This document shows positions 63,813-64,000 of a stretch of DNA of 64,000 nt, piece after piece. Numbering within the stretch: the first letter of the stretch is position 1; each line of letters begins with the position of its first letter. The notes under the pieces are model-generated. The model was given only the letters and a program-made list of their open reading frames with translations. It was not told the origin of the DNA and searched no databases. The position numbers and the translations under genes were made by a program. Origin of the DNA: UBA1181 sp045226255 (GTDB lineage Bacteria; Bacteroidota; Bacteroidia; Bacteroidales; Paludibacteraceae); the NCBI GenBank assembly GCA_045226255.1, contig JBGVCG010000016.1:124001-188000 (forward strand). Direction: 5' to 3'.

Positions 63813-64000
63813 TTATTGATTCCCATAGGACTTTAGCCAACATAGAAAATAAAAAAGTGGGAAAGATAAATATAATAGTTGCATTTTTTTTCTTAGGAAT
63901 CGAACTTGACTATCAATCTTATATCGATAAATCCCAGATATGTTCGATTTTTTTAAATATCTGAAATTTACATCTTTTGTTTTTAGGGAATCATTCACAA
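63813..64000 (-). CDS. 3' end of a further gene, cut by the window edge
   Basis: About 61 C-terminal residues, open to the right edge; the frame could begin at a GTG at 63998 but more likely continues. It ends with a basic, hydrophobic tail (FPLFYFLCWLKSYGNQ) like that of many family 2 glycosyltransferases. The identity cannot be fixed. Confidence 0.5.
   Translation of the reverse strand, partial: VNDSLKTKDVNFRYLKKSNISGIYRYKIDSQVRFLRKKMQLLYLSFPLFYFLCWLKSYGNQ

Overview
The window looks like a chromosomal segment of an anaerobic Bacteroidales bacterium, of the Prevotella / Parabacteroides / rumen-Bacteroidales kind. I see no marker that fixes the genus. The placement rests on Bacteroidetes-type promoters (TTTG-N19-TAnnTTTG, several exact), starts that mostly lack a Shine-Dalgarno, type IX secretion (T9SS) parts and sorting tails, Rho with a long disordered insert, DUF3078 and PorP/SprF outer-membrane proteins, and a sodium-pumping biotin decarboxylase (OadGAB).

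Layout. 0.3-5.5 kb (minus): GH5 lipoprotein, GHL10 hydrolase, surE, a small membrane protein and lpxB, apparently one operon. 5.7-17.3 kb (minus): GH43-CBM6-CBM6; mtgA; panB; a GH-A/CBM6 enzyme with a small membrane protein; a PlsC-like acyltransferase with a nitrilase-family amidase; a repeat-rich gap; a three-gene carbohydrate-modifying set (AAC(3)-like, NodB-like, hexapeptide acetyltransferase); and a lipoprotein. 17.5-21 kb: oadG-oadA-oadB. 21.4-31.9 kb: a 3.3-kilo-residue T9SS-exported surface protein and a downstream lipoprotein that shares one of its domains. 32.4-43.5 kb: lepA, a DUF3078 porin-like protein and a HAD phosphatase (plus); rsmG-pcm-MBL hydrolase-ABC ATPase (minus); then yqiA-like esterase, DUF2157, an unknown protein and MgtC/DUF4010 (plus). 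43.7-49.7 kb (minus): two repeat-containing adhesin-like proteins, the second with a gliding-type C-terminal domain, followed by OmpA/PD40 and PorP/SprF genes, a T9SS surface-assembly operon. 49.9-56.4 kb: rho, tRNA-Tyr and tRNA-Gly, ribH, TPR protein, yicC-gmk-nadD, tsaB. 56.4-58.5 kb: an Rpn-family (PD-(D/E)XK) nuclease locus. 58.5-64 kb (minus): a glycan-assembly cluster whose distal part is strikingly AT-rich, probably acquired.

The most unusual part is the Rpn locus. It holds a full-length nuclease gene, a decayed second copy lacking exactly 75 codons, and on the opposite strand a free-standing 70-residue protein that matches the C-terminal module of the nuclease, which is the same module lost from the decayed copy. 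That small gene is coupled by ATGA to a 41-48 residue ORF missed by length cut-offs. The pair sits behind an exact consensus promoter, two successive terminator-like hairpins and three copies of a 19-20 base repeat. Known E. coli Rpn toxins are inhibited by small proteins made from inside their own genes, so this may be a relative in which the inhibitor has become a separate, regulated gene. That reading is inference.
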